This document shows, piece by piece, positions 43,765 to 52,658 of a stretch of DNA of 64,000 bases (positions within the stretch are counted from its first letter, which is position 1; each line of letters starts with the position of its first letter). Below the pieces are notes generated by a model. The model saw only the letters and a list, made by a program, of their open reading frames with translations. It made no database searches and had not been told where the DNA came from. The DNA comes from Erysipelothrix sp. (GTDB lineage: Bacteria > Bacillota_I > Bacilli_A > Erysipelotrichales > Erysipelotrichaceae): NCBI GenBank assembly GCA_018335655.1, contig JAGXRX010000014.1:46370-110369 (forward strand), read 5' to 3'. The position numbers were made by a program, and so were the translations under genes.

Positions 43765-45212
43765 AACAATTTGAGACCATCTTTAATAACCCAATCCCTA
43801 ATAAAGTTATAAAAAAAGCATTAAAAAAGAATAAGCAATACTTAAAGAAGTTTGGGGACGACACAAAGACACTTTATCATCTTAAAGAAACAGCGCATCC
43901 TTTACTTACCCCAACACTTGGGATTCATCTATTAGAATCAAGTGATAAAGCATGGGAACCACAAAGCAGTAAACCAATCATCATTGGAAATATTCGTATG
44001 GGATATGGTCATTATCGTATCGCAATTGCGCTTGCATCATGTGCACGCGCTTTAGGTTATACCCCTTATTGGTTTGATTTGCCTTCATTTCAAGAAACCA
44101 CAGGCGCAAAGATCATTCGCCATCTCAATGATTTGTATTCACTAGGATCACGTCTTTCACAAAAATATTCACTCTTTAATCGTTTTTACTGGGAACCATT
44201 AAATTATGAAGGATTTAAGAAGTTATCCTACAACGCAAGTGATCAAGTGATGAGTACTTTGTTTACACCGATCTATCATGATTTAGATCCTAATGTTCCT
44301 TTCATTGCAACCCATGTTTGGCCAGCACAAGCAGCAATTCATGCAGGGGTAAAGACAGTCATTAATGTTATTCCTGATAATTGGCCTATGGCTCTTCATC
44401 TAGCTCAAGGAAGCATTCACACAACCCAAACACGTTCTTCAACCATGGGGTATAAACATCTTAAGGGTATGGATAATGAAAACATTCTTAAACCAATGAG
44501 TGATGAAGATATTGCGTATTGTGGACATTATGTTGATCATGAGTTAGTCATAAATATTGAATATGATACTCAAAGAAGAATTCAAAGAATCAAGAATCAA
44601 AAAGCTAAACGTTGTTTAATGACCATTGGTGGAGCAGGAGCACAAGGGTCATTCTATGCTCATATGATTAAGGAAATGTTGAAACGCGTTAAGAACAAAG
44701 AACTTACTTTATTTGTGAATATTGGTGATCATAAACATGTTTGGGATCATATTGTGTCACAAGTTAGTGAGTTAAAAGACTTACCAATCCACCATCATCA
44801 AGATTGGGATTCAACAATGACTTGTGTAAATGATGCTGAAAATGACAATGTTGAAGGTATTCATGTTTTCTATCATGCAGACATCATGCAAGCTGTATAT
44901 TCAACCAATGTACTTATGCGAGAAAGTGATATCTTAGTCACTAAACCAAGTGAATTATCGTTTTATCCTATCCCTAAATGCTTTGTTAAGCGTGTTGGTG
45001 GTCATGAGATGTGGGGAGCTATTCATAGTAGTGAACTTGGGGATGGTACCTTAGAATGTGAAAGTGTAGAAAGTGCTAATCAGATGATGTCTTATCTTTT
45101 AGATGACACTAAGGCTTTATTAGCGATGAATGAAGCTATTTTGATACTTCATGAGCAAAAACTGTATCATGGTGCATACAAAGCGGTAGAACTGTGTGAT
45201 AAGATAATATAA
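43761..45212 (+). CDS. GT-B-fold, MGDG-synthase/MurG-like protein of unknown function
   Basis: A 483-residue soluble protein. Residues about 73-100 read PIIIGNIRMGYGHYRIAIAL, close to the N-terminal GxGH loop of MurG and MGDG-synthase glycosyltransferases, and TIGGAGAQGSFY (about 290-301) resembles the second-domain nucleotide-sugar loop; VTKPSELSFYPIP (about 394-406) would be the donor-binding segment. I infer a GT28-like transferase, acceptor unknown. It is translationally coupled to the alpha-galactosidase, so a role in making or handling a galactosylated compound is possible. Confidence 0.65.
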   Translation: MKQFETIFNNPIPNKVIKKALKKNKQYLKKFGDDTKTLYHLKETAHPLLTPTLGIHLLESSDKAWEPQSSKPIIIGNIRMGYGHYRIAIALASCARALGYTPYWFDLPSFQETTGAKIIRHLNDLYSLGSRLSQKYSLFNRFYWEPLNYEGFKKLSYNASDQVMSTLFTPIYHDLDPNVPFIATHVWPAQAAIHAGVKTVINVIPDNWPMALHLAQGSIHTTQTRSSTMGYKHLKGMDNENILKPMSDEDIAYCGHYVDHELVINIEYDTQRRIQRIKNQKAKRCLMTIGGAGAQGSFYAHMIKEMLKRVKNKELTLFVNIGDHKHVWDHIVSQVSELKDLPIHHHQDWDSTMTCVNDAENDNVEGIHVFYHADIMQAVYSTNVLMRESDILVTKPSELSFYPIPKCFVKRVGGHEMWGAIHSSELGDGTLECESVESANQMMSYLLDDTKALLAMNEAILILHEQKLYHGAYKAVELCDKII

Positions 45213-45228
45213 AGGCAGGGGTACAATT

Positions 45229-45420
45229 ATGTTTGATTATAAGATTGTTAAAATTGAAGTAAAGAATAAAATGATGAAAAGGGTTCCAAAAGAAGACTAC
45301 CATCAAATTATCATTGAACATGGACGTCTTGGTTATCGTTTAGTGCATATGTTTGCACCATCACTATATGCTTATGGTACCGCTGACTATATTGAACTAG
45401 TATTTGAAAGAGAGTACTAG
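45229..45420 (+). CDS. DUF4177 small protein
   Basis: A 63-residue protein matching the DUF4177 pattern: DYKIVKIEV at the start, HGRLGYRLVHMF in the middle and YIELVFERE at the end. No function is known for the family. It follows the GT-B-like gene by 16 bp and precedes the DUF2200 gene by 11 bp. Confidence 0.8.
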   Translation: MFDYKIVKIEVKNKMMKRVPKEDYHQIIIEHGRLGYRLVHMFAPSLYAYGTADYIELVFEREY

Positions 45421-45431
45421 AGGGGGTATTT

Positions 45432-45782
45432 ATGGCTCATAAAATATTCGATATGCCATTCTCGAAAATTTATCCACTGTATGTTGCTAAGGTTACAAAG
45501 AAGGGGCGTAGTGTTGAAGAATTAAATCAACTCATATTTTGGCTTACTGGTCATAGTGAAGATAGTATAAAACTAGTTCTTGATCAAAATATATCTAATC
45601 AAGACTTCTTTCACCATGCACCAAGGATGCATCCTCTTGCACATCAAGTTAAAGGAAATATTTGTGGGGTTCGTGTTGAAACTATTGAAGATCCAATGAT
45701 GAGAAATATCCGTATTCTAGATAAACTTGTTGATGATTGTGCGAAGGGGAAACCACTCGAGAAAATATTACCTAAAGAATAA
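45432..45782 (+). CDS. DUF2200 family protein
   Basis: A 116-residue protein starting HKIFDMPFSKIYPLYVAKVTKKGRS, with FWLTGHS and RNIRILDKLVDDCAKGKP, as in DUF2200 proteins. The function is unknown. AGGGGG precedes its ATG. It is the last gene before the terminator at 45798, so it may be the end of the galactoside operon or a small separate unit. Confidence 0.85.
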   Translation: MAHKIFDMPFSKIYPLYVAKVTKKGRSVEELNQLIFWLTGHSEDSIKLVLDQNISNQDFFHHAPRMHPLAHQVKGNICGVRVETIEDPMMRNIRILDKLVDDCAKGKPLEKILPKE

Positions 45783-45797
45783 AAAGGACTATTCAAC

Positions 45798-45821
45798 AAC
45801 CACCTGAAAAGGTGGTTTTCT
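45798..45821 (+). terminator. Terminator after DUF2200 gene
   Basis: Eight-bp stem AACCACCT/AGGTGGTT with GAAA tetraloop and TTCTT. Confidence 0.85.
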
Positions 45822-45834
45822 TATAAATGTCATA

Positions 45835-45858
45835 TTATTGTGAGCGAAATCACAATAA
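45835..45858 (+). promoter_or_regulatory. CRP/FNR-type palindrome upstream of pflB
   Basis: A perfect inverted repeat with 9-bp arms and 6-bp spacer; the core is TGTGA-N6-TCACA (45840-45855 with flanks). This is the consensus for CRP/FNR-family proteins, including Bacillus-type Fnr. The centre is 112 bp before the pflB start codon. A clear -35/-10 pair is not visible downstream, which fits activator dependence. Confidence 0.75.
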
Positions 45859-45958
45859 CCACTTTTATTGAAAACTTGAAAACGCTACCATAACGAAAGT
45901 GTTAGAGTTCTATTTAGTTCAATGATACGATAAGATTAACTTCCAAGGAGGAGATCGA

Positions 45959-48181
45959 TTGAACGCACATAGAAATTTTGTTTCAGGTCAGTGGCAAACA
46001 ACCATTGATGTTGAAAACTTTATTCAGACAAACTTAAAATCTTACGAAGGAGATGAATCCTTCTTAGCCCCTATATCTGATAAGACTGATCGTTTATGGA
46101 AAAAGTGTGAAGACCTATTAGCCCAAGAAATTAAATTGGGTGTTTTAGACATTGATTTAGAACATGTTTCCGGTGTCAATCATTTTAAACCAGGTTATAT
46201 TCATCAAGAAGATGAAGTTATTGTTGGTTTGCAAAGTGATGCTCCTCTAAAAAGAATTATTAATCCTTATGGAGGATACCGTTTAGTTGAAAACATTCTT
46301 CAAACTTATGGTCGTGAGATGCCACAAAACATCAAACATGCATTTGAAGATTGGACTAAAACTCATAATCAAGGTGTTTTTGATGTTTATACAAAAGATA
46401 TGAAAACAGCTCGTTCAACGGGGTTACTCACAGGACTACCAGATGCATATGGTCGTGGTCGAATTATTGGTGATTATCGTCGTGTAGCATTATATGGTAT
46501 TGATGCACTTATTCAAGCTAAGAAAAAAGATCATGCTTCATTATCAATTTCTAGTGATGAAAAAATGCGTTTAAAAGAAGAAGTAGCGAATCAAATTCGC
46601 TCTTTAGAAGATACAAAGGCAATGGCATCATCCTATGGCTTTGATATTTCACGTCCTGCAAATGATGCTAAAGAAGCAATTCAATGGGTATACTTTGCAT
46701 ATCTTGCGGCTGTTAAACAAAGTAATGGTGCAGCGATGTCACTTGGTCGTACATCTTCATTCTTAGATATCTTTATTGAAAGAGATTTAAATGAAGGATT
46801 AATTAGTGAACTTGAAGCTCAAGAACTTATTGATCAGTTTATTATGAAACTACGTTTAGTTCGTCATTTACGTACTCCTGAATATGATGAATTATTTGCA
46901 GGCGATCCTACATGGGTTACTGAAGCAATAGCAGGAATGGGTTTAGATGGTCGTCCTTTAGTCACTAAGAATTCTTTCAGATTTCTACATACGCTCACTA
47001 ACTTAGGACCTGCTCCTGAGCCAAATATGACTATACTATGGAGTGAGTCTCTTCCACATTCATTTAAAGAGTATTGTGCACGTATGTCGATTGAGACTGG
47101 TGCAATTCAATACGAGAATGATGATTTAATGCGTCCTATCTTTGGATGTGACTATGGTATTTCATGCTGTGTGAGTGCTATGACTTTAGGGAAGCAAATG
47201 CAGTTCTTTGGAGCGCGTGTTAATCTTGGAAAAGCATTACTGTTATCAATTAATGGTGGTCATGATGAAATGTCAGACAAAGTTGTCTTTAATGATATTG
47301 AACTTATGAATGATGAAATCTTGGATTATGATACTGTCATGAAATCCTTTGATCAAGTGTTGCAAAAGATTGCGAAGCTCTATACACAAACGATGAATGT
47401 TATTCACTACATGCATGATAAATATGCATATGAGTCAATTCAAATGGCACTTCATGATACAAGTGTTGAGCGTTTAATGGCATTTGGAGTAGCGGGATTA
47501 AGTGTTATTGCGGATTCACTGAGTGCTATTAAATACGCAAAAGTAACACCAGTACGTAATGAGCAAGGAATTACGACAGACTTTAAGATTGAAGGGGACT
47601 TCCCTTGTTTTGGAAATGATGATGATCGTGTTGATTCAATTGCGGTTGATATTGTGACACGTTTCTCTCGCTATTTAAAACTTCATCCACTATATCGTGA
47701 TGCAAAGCATACACTTTCAGTGTTAACAATAACTTCTAATGTAGTATATGGTAAGAAAACCGGGGCAACTCCTGATGGAAGAAAACTAGGGGAAGCGTTT
47801 GCTCCTGGAGCAAATCCAATGCATGGACGTGATCGCTCAGGTGCACTAGCATCACTTAATTCAGTTGCAAAGATTCCTTATAATGAAGTGTGTTTGGATG
47901 GTGTAAGTAATACATTCTCCATTGTTCCTTCAGCATTAGGGCAAGATTTGGAAACTCAAATTACTAATACCGTTTCAGTCATGGATGGATATTTCTCTCA
48001 GAATGCACATCATTTAAATGTGAATGTACTTGATCGTGCAAAACTTATTGATGCGATGGAGAATCCAGAAAAATATCCTCATTTAACGATTCGTGTTTCA
48101 GGATATGCGGTGCACTTTGCACGTTTAACTAAAGCTCAAAAACAAGAAGTGATAGCACGAACATTTCATGAGTCAGTATAA
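45959..48181 (+). CDS. pflB: Formate acetyltransferase (pyruvate formate-lyase)
   Basis: A 740-residue glycyl-radical enzyme that splits pyruvate with CoA into acetyl-CoA and formate under anaerobic conditions. The catalytic pair Cys403-Cys404 lies in [10 protein letters not shown], and the radical Gly715 lies in RVSGYAVHF near the C-terminus. It uses a TTG start at 45959 behind a very strong AAGGAGGAG site; the first downstream residues [12 protein letters not shown] match the family start. It overlaps pflA by 14 bp. A CRP/FNR-type box lies upstream. Confidence 0.95.
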   Translation: MNAHRNFVSGQWQTTIDVENFIQTNLKSYEGDESFLAPISDKTDRLWKKCEDLLAQEIKLGVLDIDLEHVSGVNHFKPGYIHQEDEVIVGLQSDAPLKRIINPYGGYRLVENILQTYGREMPQNIKHAFEDWTKTHNQGVFDVYTKDMKTARSTGLLTGLPDAYGRGRIIGDYRRVALYGIDALIQAKKKDHASLSISSDEKMRLKEEVANQIRSLEDTKAMASSYGFDISRPANDAKEAIQWVYFAYLAAVKQSNGAAMSLGRTSSFLDIFIERDLNEGLISELEAQELIDQFIMKLRLVRHLRTPEYDELFAGDPTWVTEAIAGMGLDGRPLVTKNSFRFLHTLTNLGPAPEPNMTILWSESLPHSFKEYCARMSIETGAIQYENDDLMRPIFGCDYGISCCVSAMTLGKQMQFFGARVNLGKALLLSINGGHDEMSDKVVFNDIELMNDEILDYDTVMKSFDQVLQKIAKLYTQTMNVIHYMHDKYAYESIQMALHDTSVERLMAFGVAGLSVIADSLSAIKYAKVTPVRNEQGITTDFKIEGDFPCFGNDDDRVDSIAVDIVTRFSRYLKLHPLYRDAKHTLSVLTITSNVVYGKKTGATPDGRKLGEAFAPGANPMHGRDRSGALASLNSVAKIPYNEVCLDGVSNTFSIVPSALGQDLETQITNTVSVMDGYFSQNAHHLNVNVLDRAKLIDAMENPEKYPHLTIRVSGYAVHFARLTKAQKQEVIARTFHESV

Positions 48182-48911
48182 AGGTTACGTTAGTAAAATA
48201 GAAACATTTGCGACTGCAGATGGACCAGGAGTCCGCACCGTTGTCTTTTTATCTGGATGTACTTTGAGATGTGTGTACTGTCATAATCCTGATATGTGGG
48301 AAGACACTGCAGGACAAGCATATACACTTGATGAACTTATGGATAAACTTGTAAGAATGAAGCCATACTTTAAAAATGGTGGTGGTGTCTCATTTTGTGG
48401 AGGCGAGCCATTGTTTCAATCGAAGTTTCTTCTTGAGTGTTTAAAAGCATGTCATGCACAAGGGATTCATACTGTCCTGGATACTGCCGGGGTTGGGCAA
48501 GTGTCGATGTTTGATGAAATACTAAAATATACTGATCTTGTAATTTTAGATATTAAAGGTATTGATGAAATTGATTATGAAGTCATGACTCAGGTAAGAC
48601 CAAGCACGACACCACAATTCATTGAGGCACTTAAGAGAACAGACACAAAAGTTTGGTTAAGACATGTGATTGTTCCTGAAATGAATGATTCCATAGAACA
48701 TGTAATAAAGCTTGCGAATATTATCAATACAATACCGAATGTTGAGAAAGTAGAACTCTTAGGATATCACACCTTAGGTCAAACTAAATATTCGACGATT
48801 CGAATACGTGATCCTTTAGAAGGGGTTAAAGCACTAGATAAAGATGTTTTAAAAATGCTTCAAGATACCCTTAATCAAACTTTAGATGAATTAGCACAAA
48901 CACCTCATTGA
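48168..48911 (+). CDS. pflA: Pyruvate formate-lyase activating enzyme
   Basis: A 247-residue radical-SAM protein that makes the glycyl radical on PflB. The cluster motif is [15 protein letters not shown] (about residues 30-44, CxxxCxxC), followed by [13 protein letters not shown] and VLDTAGVG. It starts inside the end of pflB, giving coupled translation. Its stop lies in the terminator hairpin. Confidence 0.95.
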   Translation: MSQYKGYVSKIETFATADGPGVRTVVFLSGCTLRCVYCHNPDMWEDTAGQAYTLDELMDKLVRMKPYFKNGGGVSFCGGEPLFQSKFLLECLKACHAQGIHTVLDTAGVGQVSMFDEILKYTDLVILDIKGIDEIDYEVMTQVRPSTTPQFIEALKRTDTKVWLRHVIVPEMNDSIEHVIKLANIINTIPNVEKVELLGYHTLGQTKYSTIRIRDPLEGVKALDKDVLKMLQDTLNQTLDELAQTPH

Positions 48912-48922
48912 GGTGTTTTTCT
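48899..48922 (+). terminator. Terminator of pflBA
   Basis: Stem AACACCT/AGGTGTT with loop CATTG and five T; the loop and 3' arm contain the pflA stop codon. Confidence 0.85.
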
Positions 48923-48948
48923 TATCTAAACATTTACTTCTATATATA

Positions 48949-48977
48949 TTGACATTTATCTATATAAGGAATATAGT
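48949..48977 (+). promoter_or_regulatory. Promoter and operator of the arsP-like operon
   Basis: TTGACA (48949-48954), 17-bp spacer, TATAGT (48972-48977): a near-perfect sigma-A promoter. An inverted repeat CTATAT-N5-ATATAG (48960-48976) overlaps the -10 box and is a plausible site for the ArsR-family protein encoded in the same operon. Confidence 0.7.
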
Positions 48978-49024
48978 TGAGATGTAATAACAAATGTTTA
49001 TTACTCAAAGTAAGAGGTAAATGT

Positions 49025-50011
49025 ATGTTTGTTTGGATTAATGATCAATTACTAAAAATGCAATGGCTGTATGATCTCGTAGAGCTTTTGGTTGTGAATG
49101 TTTTTGGGTTATCTCTTGATGATCGCATTGGATCAAGTATTCATTTCTTTATCTATGATGTCACAAAGATTTATATATTACTCTTTGTGATTGTATATTT
49201 TATTTCCTACATTCAAAGCTTTTTCCCACCAGAGCGTACTCGTAAAGCTTTGGCGAATGTCAAAGGATTATTTGGAAACTTCTTAGGTGCATTATTTGGA
49301 ATTCTCACTCCATTTTGCTCATGTTCATCGATTCCAATCTTTATTGGTTTCACTAATGCAGGGCTTCCACTAGGCGTAACATTCTCATTTTTGATTTGTT
49401 CTCCACTTGTGGATATTGCGTCTGTATTATTGATTGCTAGTTTCTTTGGATTTAGGATAGCACTAATCTATGTATTAACAGGTATGGTGCTTGCGATGAT
49501 TGGGGGTTGGATTATTGGTCGTTTAAAGATGGAAAAGTATGTCGAACCATTTGTATATAATAGCCCCATGGTACAACTTGAAGAACAAGCGATGTCATTA
49601 AAAGATCGTCATATCTTCTCAAAAGAACAAGCTCTTGAAATCTTTCGCAAAGTTTGGATTTATGTTTTAGTTGGTGTAGGAATTGGAGCTGGTATTCATA
49701 ACTGGATACCTGAAGAGTGGATTCTACTTGTCTTAGGTCAAGATAAATGGTATTCAGTGCTTGTGGCAACTGCTGTGGGTATTCCTATGTATGCAAGTTT
49801 GTTTGGAACACTTCCAATCGCAACTGCATTAGTATCTAAAGGTGTTGGAATTGGAACAGTTCTAGCATTCATGATGAGTGTTACCGCATTAAGTCTTCCA
49901 AGTATTATTATGTTAAAGAATGTCGTGAAGACAAAGTTACTTGCAGTCTTTGTCGTGTATGTATCATTAGGAATAATATTAATTGGATATCTCTTCAATA
50001 TATTCTTATAG
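49025..50011 (+). CDS. UPF0718 permease (ArsP-like)
   Basis: A 328-residue membrane protein with about eight helices and the motif TPFCSCSSIPIFIGF, which contains the cysteines important in ArsP, a permease for trivalent organoarsenicals. A second half-repeat has GIPMYASLFGTLPIATALVSKGVGIGT. I use the ATG at 49025 behind AAGAGGT; the frame is open to a TTG at 48977 within the promoter, which cannot be the start. The operon includes an ArsR-family protein with a CxC motif, which supports a metalloid role, but UPF0718 permeases also accompany other thiol-linked systems. Confidence 0.82.
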   Translation: MFVWINDQLLKMQWLYDLVELLVVNVFGLSLDDRIGSSIHFFIYDVTKIYILLFVIVYFISYIQSFFPPERTRKALANVKGLFGNFLGALFGILTPFCSCSSIPIFIGFTNAGLPLGVTFSFLICSPLVDIASVLLIASFFGFRIALIYVLTGMVLAMIGGWIIGRLKMEKYVEPFVYNSPMVQLEEQAMSLKDRHIFSKEQALEIFRKVWIYVLVGVGIGAGIHNWIPEEWILLVLGQDKWYSVLVATAVGIPMYASLFGTLPIATALVSKGVGIGTVLAFMMSVTALSLPSIIMLKNVVKTKLLAVFVVYVSLGIILIGYLFNIFL

Positions 50012-50020
50012 GAGGAAATT

Positions 50021-50266
50021 ATGATAATTAAAGTATTAGGCTCAGGGTGTGCAAACTGCAATACCTTAGAAAATCGAGTGAAAGACGTATTACAGAAACA
50101 TGACTTTGAAGCGAGTGTTGAAAAGATCACTGATTTTAGCGTAATGATGCAATATGGGTTAATGGGAAGTCCTGGACTTGTTATTAATGAGAAACTGGTA
50201 TCTTCAGGAAAGTTATTAACACATCAACAAATCATCGATCTTATAAAAAGTAATATTAGTGTTTGA
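50021..50266 (+). CDS. Small thioredoxin-fold protein (CxxC), first copy
   Basis: An 81-residue protein of the redox-active disulfide type with GCANC at residues 9-13 and the cis-Pro region GSPGLVINEKLVSSG. Such one-domain thiol proteins accompany UPF0718 permeases and ArsR regulators, perhaps delivering reducing power or the metal(loid) to the permease. It has an AGGAGG site, 9 bp after the permease stop. Confidence 0.88.
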   Translation: MIIKVLGSGCANCNTLENRVKDVLQKHDFEASVEKITDFSVMMQYGLMGSPGLVINEKLVSSGKLLTHQQIIDLIKSNISV

Positions 50267-50277
50267 AAGGAGAAATC

Positions 50278-50541
50278 ATGGATAAAAGATTAGTAGAATG
50301 TTTCAAAGCACTTGGTGATCCGATTCGATTTAGAATCTTTAACTCACTTAAGAATAAGACAATATGTGCTTGCGAATTTACACAAGTACTTGATTTAGAA
50401 GTGAGTCAACCAACATTGTCATTTCATTTGAAGAAGTTGAGAGACTGTGGTCTTATCATCGAGTCAAAAGATGGTACACGGAAAATTATGTCAATCAATC
50501 AGGACATGGTTTCATTGATTCAAGAATATTGGAAAATCTAA
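50278..50541 (+). CDS. ArsR-family repressor with CxC motif
   Basis: An 87-residue winged-helix regulator. The helix containing TICACEFTQVLD has the Cys-x-Cys placed as in the arsenite-sensing ELCVCDL motif of ArsR, and EVSQPTLSFHLKKLRDCGLI is the recognition helix. A further Cys sits in RDCGL. The ATG at 50278 has AAAGGAG upstream; the frame is open to a TTG at 50263. It probably represses the operon through the palindrome at 48960. Confidence 0.9.
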   Translation: MDKRLVECFKALGDPIRFRIFNSLKNKTICACEFTQVLDLEVSQPTLSFHLKKLRDCGLIIESKDGTRKIMSINQDMVSLIQEYWKI

Positions 50542-50554
50542 AGGAGGGAAACCT

Positions 50555-50794
50555 ATGAATATAAAAATACTAGGAATAGGATGTTCAAATTGTACAAAGC
50601 TAGAAGAAAATGCGAGAGAAGCTGTAAAGCGTCTTAACATTGTGGCTGAGTTCGAAAAAGTCACAGATCCAAAAAAGTTTAGTTTATATGGAATAATGAA
50701 GACACCAGGACTTGTCATTGATGGAAAAGTTGTTTCTTATGGAAGAGTGACACCAACTGATGAAATCGTTAAGATGATTGAAGGATTACAATAA
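50555..50794 (+). CDS. Small thioredoxin-fold protein (CxxC), second copy
   Basis: A 79-residue paralogue of the protein at 50021, with GCSNC at residues 9-13 and KTPGLVIDGKVVSYG. The two copies flank the ArsR gene. The pair may act on separate partners or pass thiols in series; this is inference. AAAGGAGGG precedes the start. Confidence 0.88.
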   Translation: MNIKILGIGCSNCTKLEENAREAVKRLNIVAEFEKVTDPKKFSLYGIMKTPGLVIDGKVVSYGRVTPTDEIVKMIEGLQ

Positions 50795-50804
50795 GTTAAG
50801 AGAT

Positions 50805-50824
50805 GAACCGAAAGGTTCTTTTCT
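50805..50824 (+). terminator. Short terminator after the arsP-like operon
   Basis: Five-bp stem GAACC/GGTTC with GAAA loop and TTTTCTT; weak but well placed. Confidence 0.6.
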
Positions 50825-51027
50825 TATAATAATTAGATAATTTGCTCATACAGTGAAGATCAAAATTGGAACTGTTCTGTAACACATTTTATCAAATTAC
50901 ATAATTTGCTATTATCACAAGCAATTCACATTTGTTACTAAAGTATCACTCATAAGAGGTATTTTACTTCAATTTAGTATCATGCAATAACATTTGTTAT
51001 TTTATTCACGAATTATATGATACTTAC

Positions 51028-51056
51028 TTGACAATAAATTCACAAAGTTATATATT
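51028..51056 (+). promoter_or_regulatory. Promoter of the acyl-CoA dehydrogenase operon
   Basis: TTGACA (51028-51033), 17-bp spacer, TATATT (51051-51056). A 16-bp inverted repeat (50986-51001) lies 26 bp upstream of the -35 box. Confidence 0.75.
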
Positions 51057-51095
51057 GAACATGAATTAACATTCATATTGAAAGGAAGGATTATT

Positions 51096-51533
51096 ATGGA
51101 ACCTGGAAAAAGCATTCAACAATTGAATTTAGGTGACGCCGTAGTCATGACTAAGAAAATCGTAGATGAAGACATTCGATTATTCGCAAAAGTAAGTGGA
51201 GATGAAAACCCAATTCACTTAGACGAGGAATATGCAGCTACAACTCGTTTTAAACGTCGTATTGCTCACGGGCATTATGTTGCGTCATTGTTTTCAACTC
51301 TGCTAGGAACACAACTTCCTGGTCAAGGATCAATATATCTAAGCCAATCCATTAAATACATGGCACCTGTATATCTTGGTGATGTAATAACTGCAGAAGT
51401 AAAAGTGTCAGAAATGAATGAAGAAAGAAATAGAGTCACATTAGAAACGACAGCTACAAATCAAGATGGAGTTGTCGTAGTGAAAGGTGTTGCGGAAATC
51501 ATGCCACCTAAGGAACAAAGCAATGTTAAGTGA
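51096..51533 (+). CDS. MaoC-like (R)-specific enoyl-CoA hydratase
   Basis: A 145-residue hot-dog-fold protein. The hydratase motif FAKVSGDENPIHLDEEYA (about 30-47) supplies the catalytic Asp and His, followed by FKRRIAHGHYVAS. The reaction is hydration of a trans-2-enoyl-CoA or its reverse. The ATG at 51096 has AAAGGAAGG upstream. It overlaps the acyl-CoA dehydrogenase start by 11 bp, so the two enzymes probably act on the same acyl-CoA intermediates. Confidence 0.88.
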   Translation: MEPGKSIQQLNLGDAVVMTKKIVDEDIRLFAKVSGDENPIHLDEEYAATTRFKRRIAHGHYVASLFSTLLGTQLPGQGSIYLSQSIKYMAPVYLGDVITAEVKVSEMNEERNRVTLETTATNQDGVVVVKGVAEIMPPKEQSNVK

Positions 51534-52653
51534 AAAGCATCTTAAAACTCAATCATTAATGCGTGAATTCACTCAAAAATTTGTTGCACCGATTGCAGCA
51601 GAGATTGATGAAAATCATCGCTTTCCAGAAGAAACGCTTCGTGCACTCGTTCAACATGGCATGATGGCAATTCCTTATCCAACATCATATGGAGGAGCAG
51701 GAGCAGATACATTAGCATACATTATCGCAGTAGAAGAACTTTCTAAAGCATGTGCAACAACAGGAGTTATCCTTTCTGCTCATACTTCTTTAGGTATTTC
51801 TCCAATTTATACTTATGGAAGTGAAGCTTTAAAAGCAAAATATCTTCCAGACATGATGAGTGGTAAGAAACTCGGTGCATTTGGTTTAACTGAACCTAAT
51901 GCTGGTACTGATGCAGCTGGACAAAAAACTGTCGCAATCCTTAAAGATGATCATTATGAACTAACAGGTTCAAAAATCTTTATTACGAATGCGATTTACG
52001 CTGATATTTATGTAGTGTTTGCAATGACTCAACCTGAACTTGGAATGAAGGGTATTACTGCATTCGTCATTGAAAAAGGTTGGGAAGGATTTAGTTTTGG
52101 TAAGAAAGAGAAGAAACTAGGTATCTGTGGATCAAGTACATGTGAGTTAATCTTTGATCATATCAAAGTACCTCTTGAAAACCGTCTTGGTAAAGAAGGC
52201 GAAGGATTTAAGATTGCCATGGGTACACTTGATGGTGGACGTATTGGTATCGCAGCTCAAGCAGTAGGTATTGCGAAAGGTGCACTTAAAGAAACAATCG
52301 AATATGCTAAGAAGCGTAAGCAATTTAAACAGCCTATTAGTAACTTTCAAAATACTCAATTCGTCATCGCAGATATGGCATTACAAATTGAAGCAGCTGA
52401 ACTTCTACTATATAGAGCGGCAGTTGCTAAAGATACTCAAAAGAACTACTCCAAAGAAGCTGCAATGGCTAAACTATTTGGTTCTGAAACCGCAATGAAA
52501 GTAACTACTCAAGCGATTCAAGTACTTGGTGGTTATGGTTATATTAAAGACTATCCTTTAGAGCGTATGTTTAGAGATGCTAAGATTACAGAAATCTATG
52601 AAGGAACCTCTGAGGTGCAACGTATGGTTATTGCATCCAGTGTGTTAAGGTAA
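51523..52653 (+). CDS. Short-chain acyl-CoA dehydrogenase
   Basis: A 376-residue flavoprotein close in length and sequence to butyryl-CoA dehydrogenases. AFGLTEPNAGTDA and FITNA are the FAD/substrate segments; QVLGGYGYIKDYPLERMFRDAKITEIYEGTSEVQ contains the catalytic base Glu360. The ATG at 51523 follows AAGGAACAAAGCA; an extended start at 51487 would run further into the hydratase gene. It is followed at once by its electron acceptor EtfBA, as in butyrate-type fermentation operons, but thiolase and 3-hydroxyacyl-CoA dehydrogenase are not in the window. Confidence 0.92.
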   Translation: MLSEKHLKTQSLMREFTQKFVAPIAAEIDENHRFPEETLRALVQHGMMAIPYPTSYGGAGADTLAYIIAVEELSKACATTGVILSAHTSLGISPIYTYGSEALKAKYLPDMMSGKKLGAFGLTEPNAGTDAAGQKTVAILKDDHYELTGSKIFITNAIYADIYVVFAMTQPELGMKGITAFVIEKGWEGFSFGKKEKKLGICGSSTCELIFDHIKVPLENRLGKEGEGFKIAMGTLDGGRIGIAAQAVGIAKGALKETIEYAKKRKQFKQPISNFQNTQFVIADMALQIEAAELLLYRAAVAKDTQKNYSKEAAMAKLFGSETAMKVTTQAIQVLGGYGYIKDYPLERMFRDAKITEIYEGTSEVQRMVIASSVLR

Positions 52654-52658
52654 GCCCA

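Larger units (their letters stand above)
50795..51095. other. 301-bp intergenic region with operator-like repeats and promoter
   Basis: Begins with a short hairpin terminator (50805). Further on are inverted repeats TTGCT-N9-AGCAA (50906-50924) and AATAAC-ATTT-GTTATT (50986-51001), two copies of CATTTGTTA, and then the promoter at 51028. No ORF is visible. Confidence 0.5.
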
